In this document: positions 44,400 through 54,230 of the stretch, in pieces
Position numbering within the stretch: the first letter of the stretch is position 1
Layout: each line of letters starts with the position of its first letter
From: Cellulomonas fimi
GTDB taxonomy: Bacteria > Actinomycetota > Actinomycetes > Actinomycetales > Cellulomonadaceae
Length of the DNA: 64,000 nt
Reading direction: 5' to 3'
Assembly (NCBI RefSeq): GCF_012952065.1
Contig: NZ_JABCJJ010000001.1
Coordinates: 247,430-311,429, forward strand
Notes under the pieces: generated by a model
What the model saw: the letters and a program-made list of their open reading frames with translations, nothing else
What the model was told of the DNA's origin: nothing
Databases searched by the model: none
Program-made: the position numbers and the translations under genes

Positions 44400-44843
44400 G
44401 TGCGCACGTACACCCCGAAGCCCGGCGACGTCGAGCGGACCTGGTACGTCATCGACGCGACCGATGTCGTCCTTGGCCGTCTCGCCACCCACGTGGCCAC
44501 GCTGCTGCGCGGCAAGCACAAGGCGACGTTCGCGCCGCACGTCGACAACGGCGACTTCGTCATCGTGATCAACGCCGACAAGGTCGCGCTCACCGGCAAC
44601 AAGCGCGAGGCCAAGCTCGCCTACCGTCACTCGGGCTACCCGGGCGGTCTGCGTGCGACCCCGTACTCCGAGCTCCTCGCGAAGCACCCGGAGCGTGCGG
44701 TGGAGAAGGCCGTCCGCGGCATGCTCCCCAAGAACTCGCTCTCGCGCGGCCAGCTCAGCAAGCTCAAGGTCTACACGGGCGCCGAGCACCCGCACAGCGC
44801 GCAGAAGCCGCAGGCGTTCACCATCACCCAGGTTGCGCAGTAG
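44400..44843 (+). CDS. rplM: 50S ribosomal protein L13
   Basis: L13 is an early 50S assembly protein. 147 aa (E. coli 142) from GTG 44400 ([20 protein letters not shown]); longer in-frame starts lie in the leader. Conserved [18 protein letters not shown] and [19 protein letters not shown]. rpsI follows after 50 nt. Confidence 0.98.
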   Translation: MRTYTPKPGDVERTWYVIDATDVVLGRLATHVATLLRGKHKATFAPHVDNGDFVIVINADKVALTGNKREAKLAYRHSGYPGGLRATPYSELLAKHPERAVEKAVRGMLPKNSLSRGQLSKLKVYTGAEHPHSAQKPQAFTITQVAQ

Positions 44844-44893
44844 GCCTCGGCCCGCTGCGAGCAGTCACGACACAGGACAAGAGGACACCACCA

Positions 44894-45382
44894 GTGGCCG
44901 AGACCACCGTCGACATCGACGTTGAGGGCGACGAGACGCCCAGCAGCTACACCTCCGAGAGCGCGGCCCCCACGGGCCGCGGCCAGAGCCTGACCGCGCC
45001 CGGCGCGGCGCTCGGCCGTCGCAAGGAGGCCATCGCCCGCGTGCGCCTGGTGCCCGGCACCGGCACGTGGAAGATCAACGGCCGCGCCCTCGAGGAGTAC
45101 TTCCCGAACAAGGTGCACCAGCAGCTCGTCAACTCGCCGCTCACGCTCGTCGACGTCGAGGGCCGCTTCGACATCGTCGCGCGCATCACCGGTGGCGGCG
45201 TCTCGGGCCAGGCCGGCGCGCTGCGTCTCGCGATCGCCCGCGCGCTCAACGTGATCGACGCCGAGCACAACCGTCCGGCGCTCAAGAAGGCCGGCTACCT
45301 GACCCGCGACGCGCGCGTCGTCGAGCGCAAGAAGGCCGGGCTGAAGAAGGCCCGCAAGGCTCCGCAGTACTCGAAGCGCTGA
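44894..45382 (+). CDS. rpsI: 30S ribosomal protein S9
   Basis: S9's C-terminal tail reaches the P-site tRNA anticodon; the tail [10 protein letters not shown] is intact. 162 aa against 130 in E. coli, the excess being an acidic ~35-residue N-terminal extension ([18 protein letters not shown]). Start is GTG 44894. Confidence 0.98.
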   Translation: MAETTVDIDVEGDETPSSYTSESAAPTGRGQSLTAPGAALGRRKEAIARVRLVPGTGTWKINGRALEEYFPNKVHQQLVNSPLTLVDVEGRFDIVARITGGGVSGQAGALRLAIARALNVIDAEHNRPALKKAGYLTRDARVVERKKAGLKKARKAPQYSKR

Positions 45383-45396
45383 TCACCTCGCGCCTG

Positions 45397-45433
45397 CCGA
45401 TGGCCCCGATGGTCGCTCCATCGGGGCCATCGG
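45397..45433 (+). terminator. rplM-rpsI terminator
   Basis: A perfect 16-bp stem (45397-45412 with 45418-45433) with loop TCGCT, 14 nt after the rpsI stop. It is followed by a GCACG-rich low-complexity stretch (about 45441-45495; GCACGGCCGCGC repeats at 45449 and 45463). Confidence 0.8.
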
Positions 45434-45511
45434 CGTCTCGGCCCGCACGCACGGCCGCGCGCGCACGGCCGCGCACGCACGAGCACGCACGCACGACAAA
45501 GGGATGAGCTC

Positions 45512-46861
45512 ATGGGACGACTCTTCGGCACTGACGGGGTACGCGGGCTCGCCAACCGGGACCTCACGGCCGAGCTGGCGCTCGACCTCGCGGTCGCTGC
45601 GGCGCACGTGCTCGGCTCGACCGGCGCGTTCGGCGACCACCGCCCCCGCGCCGTCATCGGGCGCGACCCGCGGGCCTCGGGCGAGTTCCTCTCGGCGGCC
45701 ACGGCGGCGGGCCTGGCGAGCGCCGGCGTCGACGTCGTCAACGTCGGCGTGCTGCCGACCCCGGCCATCGCGTTCCTCACCGGCAAGCTCGGTGCCGACC
45801 TCGGCGTCGTCATCTCCGCGTCGCACAACCCGATGCCCGACAACGGGATCAAGTTCTTCACGCGCGGGGGGCTCAAGCTCGACGACTCGATCGAGGACGC
45901 CATCGAGGCGCGCCGCGGCGAGCCGTGGGACCGGCCGACGGGTGCGGGCGTCGGGCGCATCACGATCGACAGCGGGCACGCGGGGACGGAGTACGTCGAG
46001 CACCTCGTGAGCACGATCGGCACGCCGCTCGACGGGCTCCGCATCGCCGTCGACTGCGCCAACGGCGCCGCGAGCGAGGCCGGGCCCCAGGCGTTGCGTG
46101 CGGCCGGCGCCGACGTCGTCGTCATCAACGCCTCGCCCGACGGTCGCAACATCAACGAGCTGTGCGGCTCGACGCACCCCGAGCAGCTCCAGGCCGTCAC
46201 GGTCGCCTCGGGGGCCGACCTCGGCGTCGCGTTCGACGGCGACGCCGACCGGTGCCTCGCGGTCGACCACACCGGGGCGCTCGTGGACGGCGACCAGATC
46301 ATGGGTGTGCTCGCGATCGCGCTGCGCGAGGCGGGCGCCCTCGAGGCGGACACGCTGGTCGCGACCGTGATGAGCAACCTCGGGCTGCGCCTGGCGATGG
46401 AGCAGGCCGGCATCCGCGTCGTGGAGACCGGCGTCGGCGACCGGTACGTGCTCGAGGAGATGCGCAACGGCGGGTACTCGCTCGGTGGCGAGCAGTCGGG
46501 TCACGTGATCATGGGCGCGCACTCGACGACCGGCGACGGGATCCTGACCGCGCTGCACCTCGCCTCCCGGGTGGCCGCGACGAAGGAGCCGCTCCAGCAG
46601 CTCGCGCGCGCCGTGCGCCGGCTGCCGCAGGTGCTCGTCAACGTCCCCGGGGTGGACAAGGCCCGGTCGGCGACGGACGAGGGCCTCCTGGCCGCGGTGG
46701 CGGCGGCGGAGGCGCAGCTCGGGGACACCGGGCGGGTGCTCCTGCGCTCGTCGGGCACCGAGCCGCTCGTGCGGGTGATGGTCGAGGCCGCGAGCCTCGC
46801 CCAGGCCGAGAAGGTCGCGGACGAGCTCGCCGACGTGGTGCGCGAGCGACTCGCGCTGTGA
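45512..46861 (+). CDS. glmM: Phosphoglucosamine mutase
   Basis: Interconverts glucosamine-6-P and glucosamine-1-P for UDP-GlcNAc and peptidoglycan synthesis. 449 aa starting [18 protein letters not shown]. The phosphorylated serine is Ser104 in ISASHNP; the Mg2+ loop is FDGDADRC; the substrate loop GGEQSGHVI is present. glmS, the preceding pathway step, is 2.7 kb downstream. The stop overlaps def by 4 nt. Confidence 0.98.
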   Translation: MGRLFGTDGVRGLANRDLTAELALDLAVAAAHVLGSTGAFGDHRPRAVIGRDPRASGEFLSAATAAGLASAGVDVVNVGVLPTPAIAFLTGKLGADLGVVISASHNPMPDNGIKFFTRGGLKLDDSIEDAIEARRGEPWDRPTGAGVGRITIDSGHAGTEYVEHLVSTIGTPLDGLRIAVDCANGAASEAGPQALRAAGADVVVINASPDGRNINELCGSTHPEQLQAVTVASGADLGVAFDGDADRCLAVDHTGALVDGDQIMGVLAIALREAGALEADTLVATVMSNLGLRLAMEQAGIRVVETGVGDRYVLEEMRNGGYSLGGEQSGHVIMGAHSTTGDGILTALHLASRVAATKEPLQQLARAVRRLPQVLVNVPGVDKARSATDEGLLAAVAAAEAQLGDTGRVLLRSSGTEPLVRVMVEAASLAQAEKVADELADVVRERLAL

Positions 46862-47529
46862 CCGCTCCGGTCGTCCGGGGTGAGCCGCCCCAGGACGCGC
46901 TCCCGACGCTCGCCGAGCTCGTCGACCGGGTGCTCGCCGGCCCGGACCCGGCGCCGATCGTCCAGCCCGGCCACCCGGTGCTGCGGCGGCCTGCGCTCCG
47001 CTACGACGGGCAGCTCGCGGACGCGACGTTCAGCGCGCTGGTCGAGCTCATGCGGCGCACGATGCACGCGGCGCCGGGCGTCGGGCTCGCCGCGCCCCAG
47101 ATCGGGATCCCGCTCGCGCTCGCGGTGGTCGAGGACCCCGGGGCGCTGGACGCGGAGCTCGCCGCGGTACGCGAGCGACCCCGCCTGCCGTTCCGTGTGC
47201 TGGTCAACCCGTCGTACGAGGCGGTCGGGCCGGCGCGCGTGTCGTTCTACGAGGGCTGCCTGAGCGTCCGCGGGTGGCAGGCCGTCGTGGCGCGTCCGCG
47301 CACGATCCGCCTCACGGGCGAGGACGAGACGGGCCGCACGCTCGACGAGGTGCTGGTCGGCTGGCCAGCCCGGATCGTCCAGCACGAGACCGACCACCTC
47401 CACGGGACGCTGTACGTGGACCGGGCGGAGCCGCGGTCGCTCGCCACGGCGGACGGCGTGGGTGGGTCGCTCGCGGGCGAGCCGACGCCGACGACGGCGG
47501 CGCGCCTCCTGGGCTTCGACCTCGCGTGA
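46858..47529 (+). CDS. def: Peptide deformylase
   Basis: Removes the formyl group from nascent N-termini before Map acts. 223 aa with all three motifs: [16 protein letters not shown] (metal ligand Cys134) and QHETDH (His176, Glu177, His180). The N-terminal ~30 residues are an extension common in actinobacterial enzymes. Start is GTG 46858, in the GTGA overlap with glmM. Confidence 0.97.
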   Translation: MTAPVVRGEPPQDALPTLAELVDRVLAGPDPAPIVQPGHPVLRRPALRYDGQLADATFSALVELMRRTMHAAPGVGLAAPQIGIPLALAVVEDPGALDAELAAVRERPRLPFRVLVNPSYEAVGPARVSFYEGCLSVRGWQAVVARPRTIRLTGEDETGRTLDEVLVGWPARIVQHETDHLHGTLYVDRAEPRSLATADGVGGSLAGEPTPTTAARLLGFDLA

Positions 47530-47812
47530 GCGAGCCCGTGAGGTGGACGACCTCGGTATCACCGAACCTGCACCCGATCTCCTCCCGCGGAGGGATGACG
47601 GTGCCGGTCCGGGCGCGCGATGATCGACCGGTCGGGTGCGGTCAGCCGGACCGGACCTGTACAGATCGGGGTCGACACCAGGGACAACCCTGATGCCGGC
47701 TCCGGGACGCGGGACCTACTGTCGGGTCACCGGGCCCGTCAGGACCCGATCGACCGCCGACAGCGATCGCCGCCAGCCGTGCGGACCGCCCTGGACCTGG
47801 AGCTGATGACAC

Positions 47813-48547
47813 GTGGAGCTGGTGCAGGAGTGGGTCCTGGCGCTCGGCGCGTCACCCCTCGTCTACGTGGCGCTGTACCTGTTCGCCACGATCGACGGCT
47901 TCTTCCCGCCGATCCCGAGCGAGTCGGTCGTCATCGCGCTCGCCTCGCTCGCCGTCTCCACGGGCGCACCCAACATCGCGCTGGTGGGCGTGGCAGCCGC
48001 GTGCGGAGCGTTCACCGGTGACCAGATCGCGTACCAGATCGGGCGGCGCGTGGACGTGCGTCGCCTGCGCGTCCTGCGCGGGCGCCGGGGCCAGCGCTCG
48101 CTCGACTGGGCGGAGCGCACGCTGGAGCGACGTGGCCCGTCCTTCATCCTCGCGGCGCGGTACGTGCCGGTCGGCCGGGTGGCGGTCAACATGACCGCCG
48201 GCGCGGTCGGGTACTCCCGTCGGCGGTTCGTCGGCCTCACGGCGATCGCTGCGGTGACGTGGGCGATCTACTCGGCGGCGATCGGCGTCGGGGCGGGCGC
48301 GTGGCTCGCGGACTACCCGCTGCTCGCGATCGTGGTCGGGGTCACCGGCGGCGTCCTCATCGGCCTGGTCGTCGACTGGGTGCTCACCCGCTGGCACGAC
48401 CGCCGTGAGCGTCGCAACGGCTCGGGGCCGCCGGCGCCCGGCGTCGCGGGGACTGCACGCCACGGCGCGCCGGGAAGCGCGCAGGACTCGCACGCCGGCG
48501 AGGCGGTGCGGGCGACGGTCCCGGTCGCGTACGGCGCCGGCGGCTGA
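47813..48547 (+). CDS. DedA/VTT-domain membrane protein
   Basis: 244 aa. About five hydrophobic segments (VYVALYLFATIDGFFPPIPS, IALASLAVSTG, NIALVGVAAACGAFTGDQIA, FVGLTAIAAVTWAIYSAAIG, LLAIVVGVTGGVLIGLVVDW) and the family motif FILAARYVPVGRVAVNMTAG. DedA proteins are implicated in undecaprenyl-phosphate or phospholipid flipping and envelope homeostasis. The C-terminal ~45 residues are low complexity. Start is GTG 47813. The 283-nt gap before it contains no supported gene; TACTGT at 47717-47722 could be a -10, but no -35 was found. Confidence 0.9.
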   Translation: MELVQEWVLALGASPLVYVALYLFATIDGFFPPIPSESVVIALASLAVSTGAPNIALVGVAAACGAFTGDQIAYQIGRRVDVRRLRVLRGRRGQRSLDWAERTLERRGPSFILAARYVPVGRVAVNMTAGAVGYSRRRFVGLTAIAAVTWAIYSAAIGVGAGAWLADYPLLAIVVGVTGGVLIGLVVDWVLTRWHDRRERRNGSGPPAPGVAGTARHGAPGSAQDSHAGEAVRATVPVAYGAGG

Positions 48548-48596
48548 GCCGCGACGGCGCCGGCGGCTGAGCCACGACGTCACCGGCGGCCGGCCC

Positions 48597-49553
48597 TCAG
48601 AGCTTGCGCAGCCGCATCCGCTGGACCGAGTGGTCGGAACCCTTCGTCAGCACGAGCGTCGCCCGGCTGCGCGTCGGCAGGATGTTCTCGACCAGGTTGG
48701 GCGCGTTGATGGCGTCCCAGATCTCCTCGGCGCGCGTCCGCGCGTCCTCGTCGGAGAGCGACGCGAACCGGCGGAAGTACGACTCGGGGCGTGCGAACGC
48801 CGTCGAGCGCAGGGACAGGAACCGGTCGACGTACCACTGCCGGACGACCGACGTGCGCGCGTCGACGTAGATCGAGAAGTCGAAGAAGTCGCTCACCGCG
48901 AGGTCCGACGTGCCGAGCGGTGTCGGCCGGGCCGGCTGCAGCACGTTGAGCCCCTCGACGATCAGCACGTCGGGCCGCCGGACCACCACCTCGCGCCCGG
49001 GCACGATGTCGTAGGTCAGGTGGTCGTACACCGGCGCGCGGACCTCGTCGTACCCCGCCTTCACCTTGGCGAGGAACCGGATGAGGCCGCGCCGGTCGTA
49101 GGACTCGGGAAACCCCTTGCGCTCCATGAGACCCCGGCGCGTCAGCTCGGCGTTCGGGTAGAGGAACCCGTCCGTCGTGAGGAGCTCGACGCGCGGGGTG
49201 TCGGGCCATCGCGCGAGCAGCTCGCGCAGCAGCCGGGCGGTCGTGGACTTGCCGACCGCGACCGACCCGGCGACGCCGATGACGTAGGGCGTGCCGCCCG
49301 CGTCCTCCCGCAGGAAGGTCGTGGACGCCTCGTGCAGCCCACGGGTCGCGGCCACGTAGAGGTTGAGCAGCCGGGACAGGGGCCGGTAGACGGCGTCGAC
49401 CTCCGCGAGGTCGATCGGGTCGCCGAGACCGCGCAGGCGCTCGACGTCGGCGTCGGTCAGCGGGAGCGGCGTCGACCCCGACAACCGCGTCCACGCATCC
49501 CGGTTCAGCTCGACGTACGGAGTGGCCGGCGTCAGCTCAGCGGTCGTTGCCAC
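48597..49553 (-). CDS. coaA: Pantothenate kinase, type I
   Basis: Catalyses the first step of coenzyme A synthesis. 318 aa with P-loop [12 protein letters not shown] (residues 93-104), [11 protein letters not shown] and KGFPESYD. It is divergent from glmS, with only 62 nt between the starts. Confidence 0.98.
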   Translation of the reverse strand: MATTAELTPATPYVELNRDAWTRLSGSTPLPLTDADVERLRGLGDPIDLAEVDAVYRPLSRLLNLYVAATRGLHEASTTFLREDAGGTPYVIGVAGSVAVGKSTTARLLRELLARWPDTPRVELLTTDGFLYPNAELTRRGLMERKGFPESYDRRGLIRFLAKVKAGYDEVRAPVYDHLTYDIVPGREVVVRRPDVLIVEGLNVLQPARPTPLGTSDLAVSDFFDFSIYVDARTSVVRQWYVDRFLSLRSTAFARPESYFRRFASLSDEDARTRAEEIWDAINAPNLVENILPTRSRATLVLTKGSDHSVQRMRLRKL

Positions 49554-49602
49554 CCGGCGATTGTGCCTGATCGCGCCGGGGCGGCGTGACGCTGGAGGGC
49601 CG

Positions 49603-49608
49603 TAGACT
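49603..49608 (+). promoter_or_regulatory. -10 element for leaderless glmS mRNA
   Basis: TAGACT is followed by exactly 7 nt and then the glmS ATG at 49616, with no Shine-Dalgarno sequence. This fits a transcript starting at or next to the first codon. Confidence 0.6.
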
Positions 49609-49615
49609 CCCGCGC

Positions 49616-51475
49616 ATGTGCGGAATCGTCGGGTACGTGGGTGCCCAGCAGGCCAGTGACCGACCGCTCGACGTGGTCATGGACGGCCTGCGACGGCTCG
49701 AGTACCGCGGCTACGACTCCGCCGGGGTCGCGCTCGTCGCCGACGGCGCGGGCGTGCTCGCGACGGCCAAGAAGGCCGGCAAGCTCGCGAACCTCGTGGA
49801 GGAGCTGGACCTCAACCCGCTGCCCGCAGCGACCGCGGCGATCGGGCACACGCGCTGGGCGACGCACGGTGCGCCGAACGACGTCAACGCGCACCCTCAC
49901 GTGGCGGGCAAGGTCGCGGTGATCCACAACGGGATCGTCGAGAACTTCGCGTCCCTCAAGGCCGAGCTGCTCGCCGAGGGGGTCGAGTTCCGCTCCGAGA
50001 CCGACACCGAGGTCACGGCGCACCTGCTGGCCCGTGCGTACGCGGACACCGGTGACCTGACGGCGGCGATGGCCGCCGTCGCGCGCCGCCTGCACGGCAC
50101 CTTCACGCTCCTCGCGGTCCACGCCGACCAGCCCGACGTCGTCGTCGGCGCGCGGCACGACTCCCCGCTCGTCGTCGGCCTCGGGGACGGCGAGAACTTC
50201 CTCGGCAGCGACGTCGCCGCCTTCATCGCCCACACCCGCGAGGCCCTCGAGCTCGGCCAGGACCAGGTCGTCACCATCACGCCCGACGGCGCGGCCGTCA
50301 CCGACTTCTTCGGCGCCCCCGCCGAGGCCCACCGGTACACCGTGGACTGGGACGCGGCCGCTGCCGAGAAGGGCGGCTTCGCGTCCTTCATGGACAAGGA
50401 GATCCACGACCAGCCGCACGCCGTCGCGGACACGCTGCTCGGCCGGACCGACGCCGCCGGGCGGCTCGTGCTCGACGACCTCCGGATCGACGAGTCGGTG
50501 CTGCGCTCGGTCGACAAGATCGTCGTGATCGCGTGCGGGACGGCGGCGTACGCGGGCCACGTCGCCAAGTACGCCATCGAGCACTGGTGCCGGATCCCCG
50601 TCGAGGTCGAGCTCGCGCACGAGTTCCGCTACCGCGACCCCGTCGTGGGCCCGCGCACGCTGGTCGTCGCCATCTCGCAGTCGGGCGAGACCATGGACAC
50701 GCTCATGGCGGTCCGCCACGCGCGCGAGCAGGGCGCCAAGGTGCTCGCGATCTGCAACACGCACGGCTCGACCATCCCGCGCGAGTCCGACGCGGTGCTC
50801 TACACGCACGCCGGACCCGAGATCGCCGTCGCGTCGACCAAGGCGTTCCTGTCCCAGATCACCGCGACCTACCTGCTCGGGCTGTACCTCGCCCAGCTGC
50901 GCGGCAACAAGTTCCCCGACGAGATCCGGGACATCCTCGAGCAGCTGCGCCAGATGCCCGACAAGATCCAGCAGGTGCTCGACCGGGCCGACCACGTGCG
51001 CGCGACCGCGCGCGACATGGCGGGCACGTCGTCGGTGCTGTTCCTGGGCCGGCACGTCGGCTTCCCGGTCGCGCTCGAGGGCGCGCTCAAGCTCAAGGAG
51101 CTCGCGTACATCCACGCCGAGGGCTTCGCGGCCGGCGAGCTCAAGCACGGCCCGATCGCGCTGATCGAGGAGGGGCAGGCGGTCTTCGTCGTCGTGCCCT
51201 CGCCGCGCGGGCGCGACTCGCTGCACTCGAAGGTCATCTCGAACATCCAGGAGATCCGGGCGCGCGGTGCGCGCACGCTGGTCATCGCCGAGGACGGGGA
51301 CGACGACGTGCTGCCGTACGCCGACGAGGTGTTCTTCGTCCCGCAGTGCCCGACGCTCCTCTCGCCGCTGCTCGCCACCGTGCCGCTCCAGGTCTTCGCG
51401 TGCGAGCTCGCGACGGCGCGCGGGCTCGACGTCGACCAGCCGCGCAACCTCGCGAAGTCGGTCACCGTCGAGTGA
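49616..51475 (+). CDS. glmS: Glutamine-fructose-6-phosphate aminotransferase (isomerising)
   Basis: Makes glucosamine-6-P, the entry to amino-sugar and peptidoglycan synthesis. 619 aa: N-terminal glutaminase domain with nucleophile Cys2 (MCGIVGYVG) and GHTRWATHG, and two SIS domains ([12 protein letters not shown] and the C-terminal GPIALIEE region). The start must be 49616 because Cys2 must be exposed after Met removal; a GTG at 49586 is rejected. Overlaps acpS by 4 nt. Confidence 0.99.
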   Translation: MCGIVGYVGAQQASDRPLDVVMDGLRRLEYRGYDSAGVALVADGAGVLATAKKAGKLANLVEELDLNPLPAATAAIGHTRWATHGAPNDVNAHPHVAGKVAVIHNGIVENFASLKAELLAEGVEFRSETDTEVTAHLLARAYADTGDLTAAMAAVARRLHGTFTLLAVHADQPDVVVGARHDSPLVVGLGDGENFLGSDVAAFIAHTREALELGQDQVVTITPDGAAVTDFFGAPAEAHRYTVDWDAAAAEKGGFASFMDKEIHDQPHAVADTLLGRTDAAGRLVLDDLRIDESVLRSVDKIVVIACGTAAYAGHVAKYAIEHWCRIPVEVELAHEFRYRDPVVGPRTLVVAISQSGETMDTLMAVRHAREQGAKVLAICNTHGSTIPRESDAVLYTHAGPEIAVASTKAFLSQITATYLLGLYLAQLRGNKFPDEIRDILEQLRQMPDKIQQVLDRADHVRATARDMAGTSSVLFLGRHVGFPVALEGALKLKELAYIHAEGFAAGELKHGPIALIEEGQAVFVVVPSPRGRDSLHSKVISNIQEIRARGARTLVIAEDGDDDVLPYADEVFFVPQCPTLLSPLLATVPLQVFACELATARGLDVDQPRNLAKSVTVE

Positions 51476-51825
51476 TCGTCGGCGTCGGGATCGACGTGGT
51501 CGACGTCGCGCGGTTCATGGCGACGCTCGAGCGGACGCCCGCGCTGCGTGAGCGGCTGTTCACGCCCGACGAGCGCGACCTGCCGCCGTCCTCGCTCGCC
51601 GCCCGGTTCGCCGCGAAGGAGGCGATCGCGAAGGCGCTCGGCGCGCCGTCGGGCATGAGCTGGCAGGACGCGACCGTCCGGCGGGCCGTCGGGGAGCAGC
51701 CGGTCGTCGAGGTCGTCGGGACGGTCGCGGCCCGCGCGGCCGAGCTGGGCGTGGACCGCTTCCACCTGTCGCTCTCGCACGACGCCGGGATCGCGTCCGC
51801 GGTGGTCGTCGCCGAACGCGACTGA
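51472..51825 (+). CDS. acpS: Holo-[acyl-carrier-protein] synthase
   Basis: Transfers 4'-phosphopantetheine from CoA to acyl carrier protein. 117 aa with the Mg2+ ligands Asp8 ([12 protein letters not shown]) and Glu50 ([13 protein letters not shown]). GTG start in the glmS stop (GTGA). In related genomes nnr and alr usually follow closely; here two unrelated genes intervene. Confidence 0.97.
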   Translation: MIVGVGIDVVDVARFMATLERTPALRERLFTPDERDLPPSSLAARFAAKEAIAKALGAPSGMSWQDATVRRAVGEQPVVEVVGTVAARAAELGVDRFHLSLSHDAGIASAVVVAERD

Positions 51826-51986
51826 CAGCGCCCGTCGCACGTCGGCTCGGTGCACGGCGTCGTCGCTCGGGTCCGCGCCGGAGTGTGCGCGACGAGGCAT
51901 GCCGACGCTGCCCTCGACATGCCGGTTGCTCGTTGGCTTCCTAGGCTGAGTTGCCCCCTTCTGGCAGTCGACGCACAGGAGCGATC

Positions 51987-53024
51987 ATGAGAGAGACAGT
52001 CAAGCTGGTGGCCGCGGTGGTCACCGGATCGGTGCTGACCGCGGGGATCCTCACGGTGCCGCAGCTCGCCACCGACCGCAGTCCACAGGAGCGCGGTCCA
52101 CGGTCGGCGCCGGTCGTGCCGGTCACCCCAGACGTGCCGGACCTGGCCTCCGAGCTGGACGGCAACACCCGCAGGTTCGAGGTGACGGCGCGGGAGTTCA
52201 CTCAGCAGCTCGCGACGTTCCCGTACCAGACGGCACAGGTCTGGGGCTACGACGACGACCTCTCGGAGGCCGGTCCCAGCACACCCGGCCCCACCGCCAT
52301 CGTGTACGAGGGTGAGCAGGTGGAGTTCACCGTCAACAACGACCTTGCCGAACCCACGACCGTGCACTTCCACGGCCTGCACGCCCCCAACGACGCCGAC
52401 GGCGTCGCAGGCATCAGCCAGCCGGAGCCGATCCAGCCCGGAGAGAGCTATACGTACCGGTTCACACCCGGCCACACGGGCAACTTCGCCTACCACTCCC
52501 ACACCAGCGACGCCGTCCAGGAGCTCAAGGGCCTCGACGGGTCGTTCCAGGTCCTGCCCCGGCAGGTACGGGGCAAGGAGCGAGTCGACCAGGACTTCGT
52601 CTTCACGCTGCAGAGCTGGTCCCTGCAGGGAGAGGGCCAGCCTGTCGAGCCCTTCCCGGAGGATGCGGGAGACTTCAACTTCCAGACCATCAACGGCAAG
52701 ACCCTCGACGCCGCGTCCGAGCTCCCCGTGCGCGTGGGGGACAAGATCCGGGCCCGCGTGTACAACGCCAGCCAGCAGGTCCACGCCATGCACCTGCATG
52801 GCGTCGACATGACGATCGTGTCCAAGAACGGTCATCCGCAACCGGCGCAGACGGTGACCACCTTCAACATCTCCCCCGGCGACTTCGTCGAGGTGGAGTT
52901 CAGCTTCGACAAGCCGGGCAAGTGGATCTTCCACTGCCACTTCCCGCACCACACCAGCAACGCGATGCAGGACGGACCGAACGGGTCGCCGGTCGGGATG
53001 GGGCGCGTCTTCGTCGCCAGCTGA
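51987..53024 (+). CDS. Exported two-domain multicopper oxidase (laccase-like)
   Basis: 345 aa. A signal peptide is likely (residues 1-~27: MRETVKLVAAVVTGSVLTAG). Two cupredoxin domains follow (~65-190 and ~200-345). Copper motifs: HFHGLH (His127, His129, His132), YHSHT (His170, His172), HAMHLHG (His266, His269, His271) and HCHFPHHTSNAM (His316, Cys317, His318, His322, Met327), a complete set for a type 1 plus trinuclear site. Two-domain oxidases act as homotrimers outside the cell on phenols or metals. One sampled stretch (52321-52380) is 37/60 GC, lower than neighbouring genes, hinting at transfer. Start ATG 51987 after AGGAGCG; an upstream ATG at 51951 is less likely. Confidence 0.92.
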   Translation: MRETVKLVAAVVTGSVLTAGILTVPQLATDRSPQERGPRSAPVVPVTPDVPDLASELDGNTRRFEVTAREFTQQLATFPYQTAQVWGYDDDLSEAGPSTPGPTAIVYEGEQVEFTVNNDLAEPTTVHFHGLHAPNDADGVAGISQPEPIQPGESYTYRFTPGHTGNFAYHSHTSDAVQELKGLDGSFQVLPRQVRGKERVDQDFVFTLQSWSLQGEGQPVEPFPEDAGDFNFQTINGKTLDAASELPVRVGDKIRARVYNASQQVHAMHLHGVDMTIVSKNGHPQPAQTVTTFNISPGDFVEVEFSFDKPGKWIFHCHFPHHTSNAMQDGPNGSPVGMGRVFVAS

Positions 53025-53196
53025 CGTGGTCGTGGGGGTGGGCCCGGCGGCGGCGGCGCATCAGGCCGAGGCTGCCAGGCCCACCCCGTCAGCGGTGCGA
53101 GGGCGTGGCGTCAGCGAACAGTGTCCGACGGGTGCCCGGCCCGGTCCGCCCGGCCCGGGTCCGCCCGGTCCGGTCCGCCCGGTCCTGTCGGGGGCG

Positions 53197-54186
53197 TCAC
53201 CCGTACAGAGCCGGGGCGACCTCGCGCTCGAAGAGCTCGATGCTGCCCGGGTCGTAGGCCGCGTCGGCGAAGTAGGTGATCGCGTACCCGAGGCCGAGGC
53301 CCTCCAGGTGCTGGAGCCGCTCGACCAGCTGCTCGGGAGTTCCCGTCAGGTACCCGCCGCGGAGCTCCTCGGCCGTCTTGTCGGCCCGCTCGGGGATGAC
53401 GCCGCGGTAGTGCTCGCGCACCCACTCGAGCTTGTGGTCGACGTCGGCCTCGCTCGCGCCGACGACCACGTTGAAGTTCGCCGAGCGCGTGATCTCCCCG
53501 AAGTCCCGCCCCACGCCGCGGCAGTGCTCCTCGAGGATCCCCGACTTGTGCACGAACTCCTCGGGGGACCCGAAGAAGTTCGTGTACCGCGCGTGCTGGG
53601 CCGCGATGCGCAGCGTCTTCTTCTCACCCCCGCCGGCGATCCACAGCGGGATGCCGCCCTCCTGGAGCGGCTGGGGGTACCCGAGCGCGCCGTCCACCTG
53701 GTAGTGCTCGCCGTCGAGCGTCGCGGTGCCGGTCTCCCACAGCCGGCGCATGATCTGGACGCCCTCGTCCAGCCGGGCGATGCGCTCCCCGGCACGCGGG
53801 AAGCCGTAGCCGTACGCACGCCACTCGTGCTCGTACCAGCCGGCGCCGATCCCCATCTCGACGCGGCCGCCCGAGACGACGTCGACCGTCGAGGCCACCT
53901 TCGCGAGGTAGGCCGGGTTCCGGTACGACATGCAGGTGCACATCTGACCCAGCCGGACGCGGTCGGTGGACGCCGCGAGCGCGGCCATGAGGGCCCAGGC
54001 CTCGTGCGTCGCCTCCTGCGTCGGCTCCGGGGTCGTGTGGAAGTGGTCGTACACCCAGAGCGACTCCCAGACGGTGCCGCCGTCGGCGTGCTCGGCGAGG
54101 CGACGCATGACCGGCCACTGGTCGCGGGGGTCGATGCCGACGAGGTCGAGCCGCCAGCCCTGGGGGATGAAGAGTCCGAAGCGCAT
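53197..54186 (-). CDS. LLM-class flavin-dependent oxidoreductase (probably F420-type)
   Basis: 329 aa with a luciferase-like monooxygenase TIM barrel: starts MRFGLFIPQGWRLDLVGID, then LWVYDHFHTTPEP, VRLGQMCTCMSYRNPAYLAK, VEMGIGAGWYEHEW and the C-terminal YLTGTPEQLVERLQHLEGLG. Members in actinobacteria mostly use F420; the substrate is unknown. ATG at 54186 is chosen since the conserved fold begins there. It faces nnr with 44 nt between starts. Confidence 0.9.
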   Translation of the reverse strand: MRFGLFIPQGWRLDLVGIDPRDQWPVMRRLAEHADGGTVWESLWVYDHFHTTPEPTQEATHEAWALMAALAASTDRVRLGQMCTCMSYRNPAYLAKVASTVDVVSGGRVEMGIGAGWYEHEWRAYGYGFPRAGERIARLDEGVQIMRRLWETGTATLDGEHYQVDGALGYPQPLQEGGIPLWIAGGGEKKTLRIAAQHARYTNFFGSPEEFVHKSGILEEHCRGVGRDFGEITRSANFNVVVGASEADVDHKLEWVREHYRGVIPERADKTAEELRGGYLTGTPEQLVERLQHLEGLGLGYAITYFADAAYDPGSIELFEREVAPALYG

Positions 54187-54230
54187 CCCCGCAACGTACC
54201 CGCGGCACCTGCGGGCGGCATGATGGGCGC

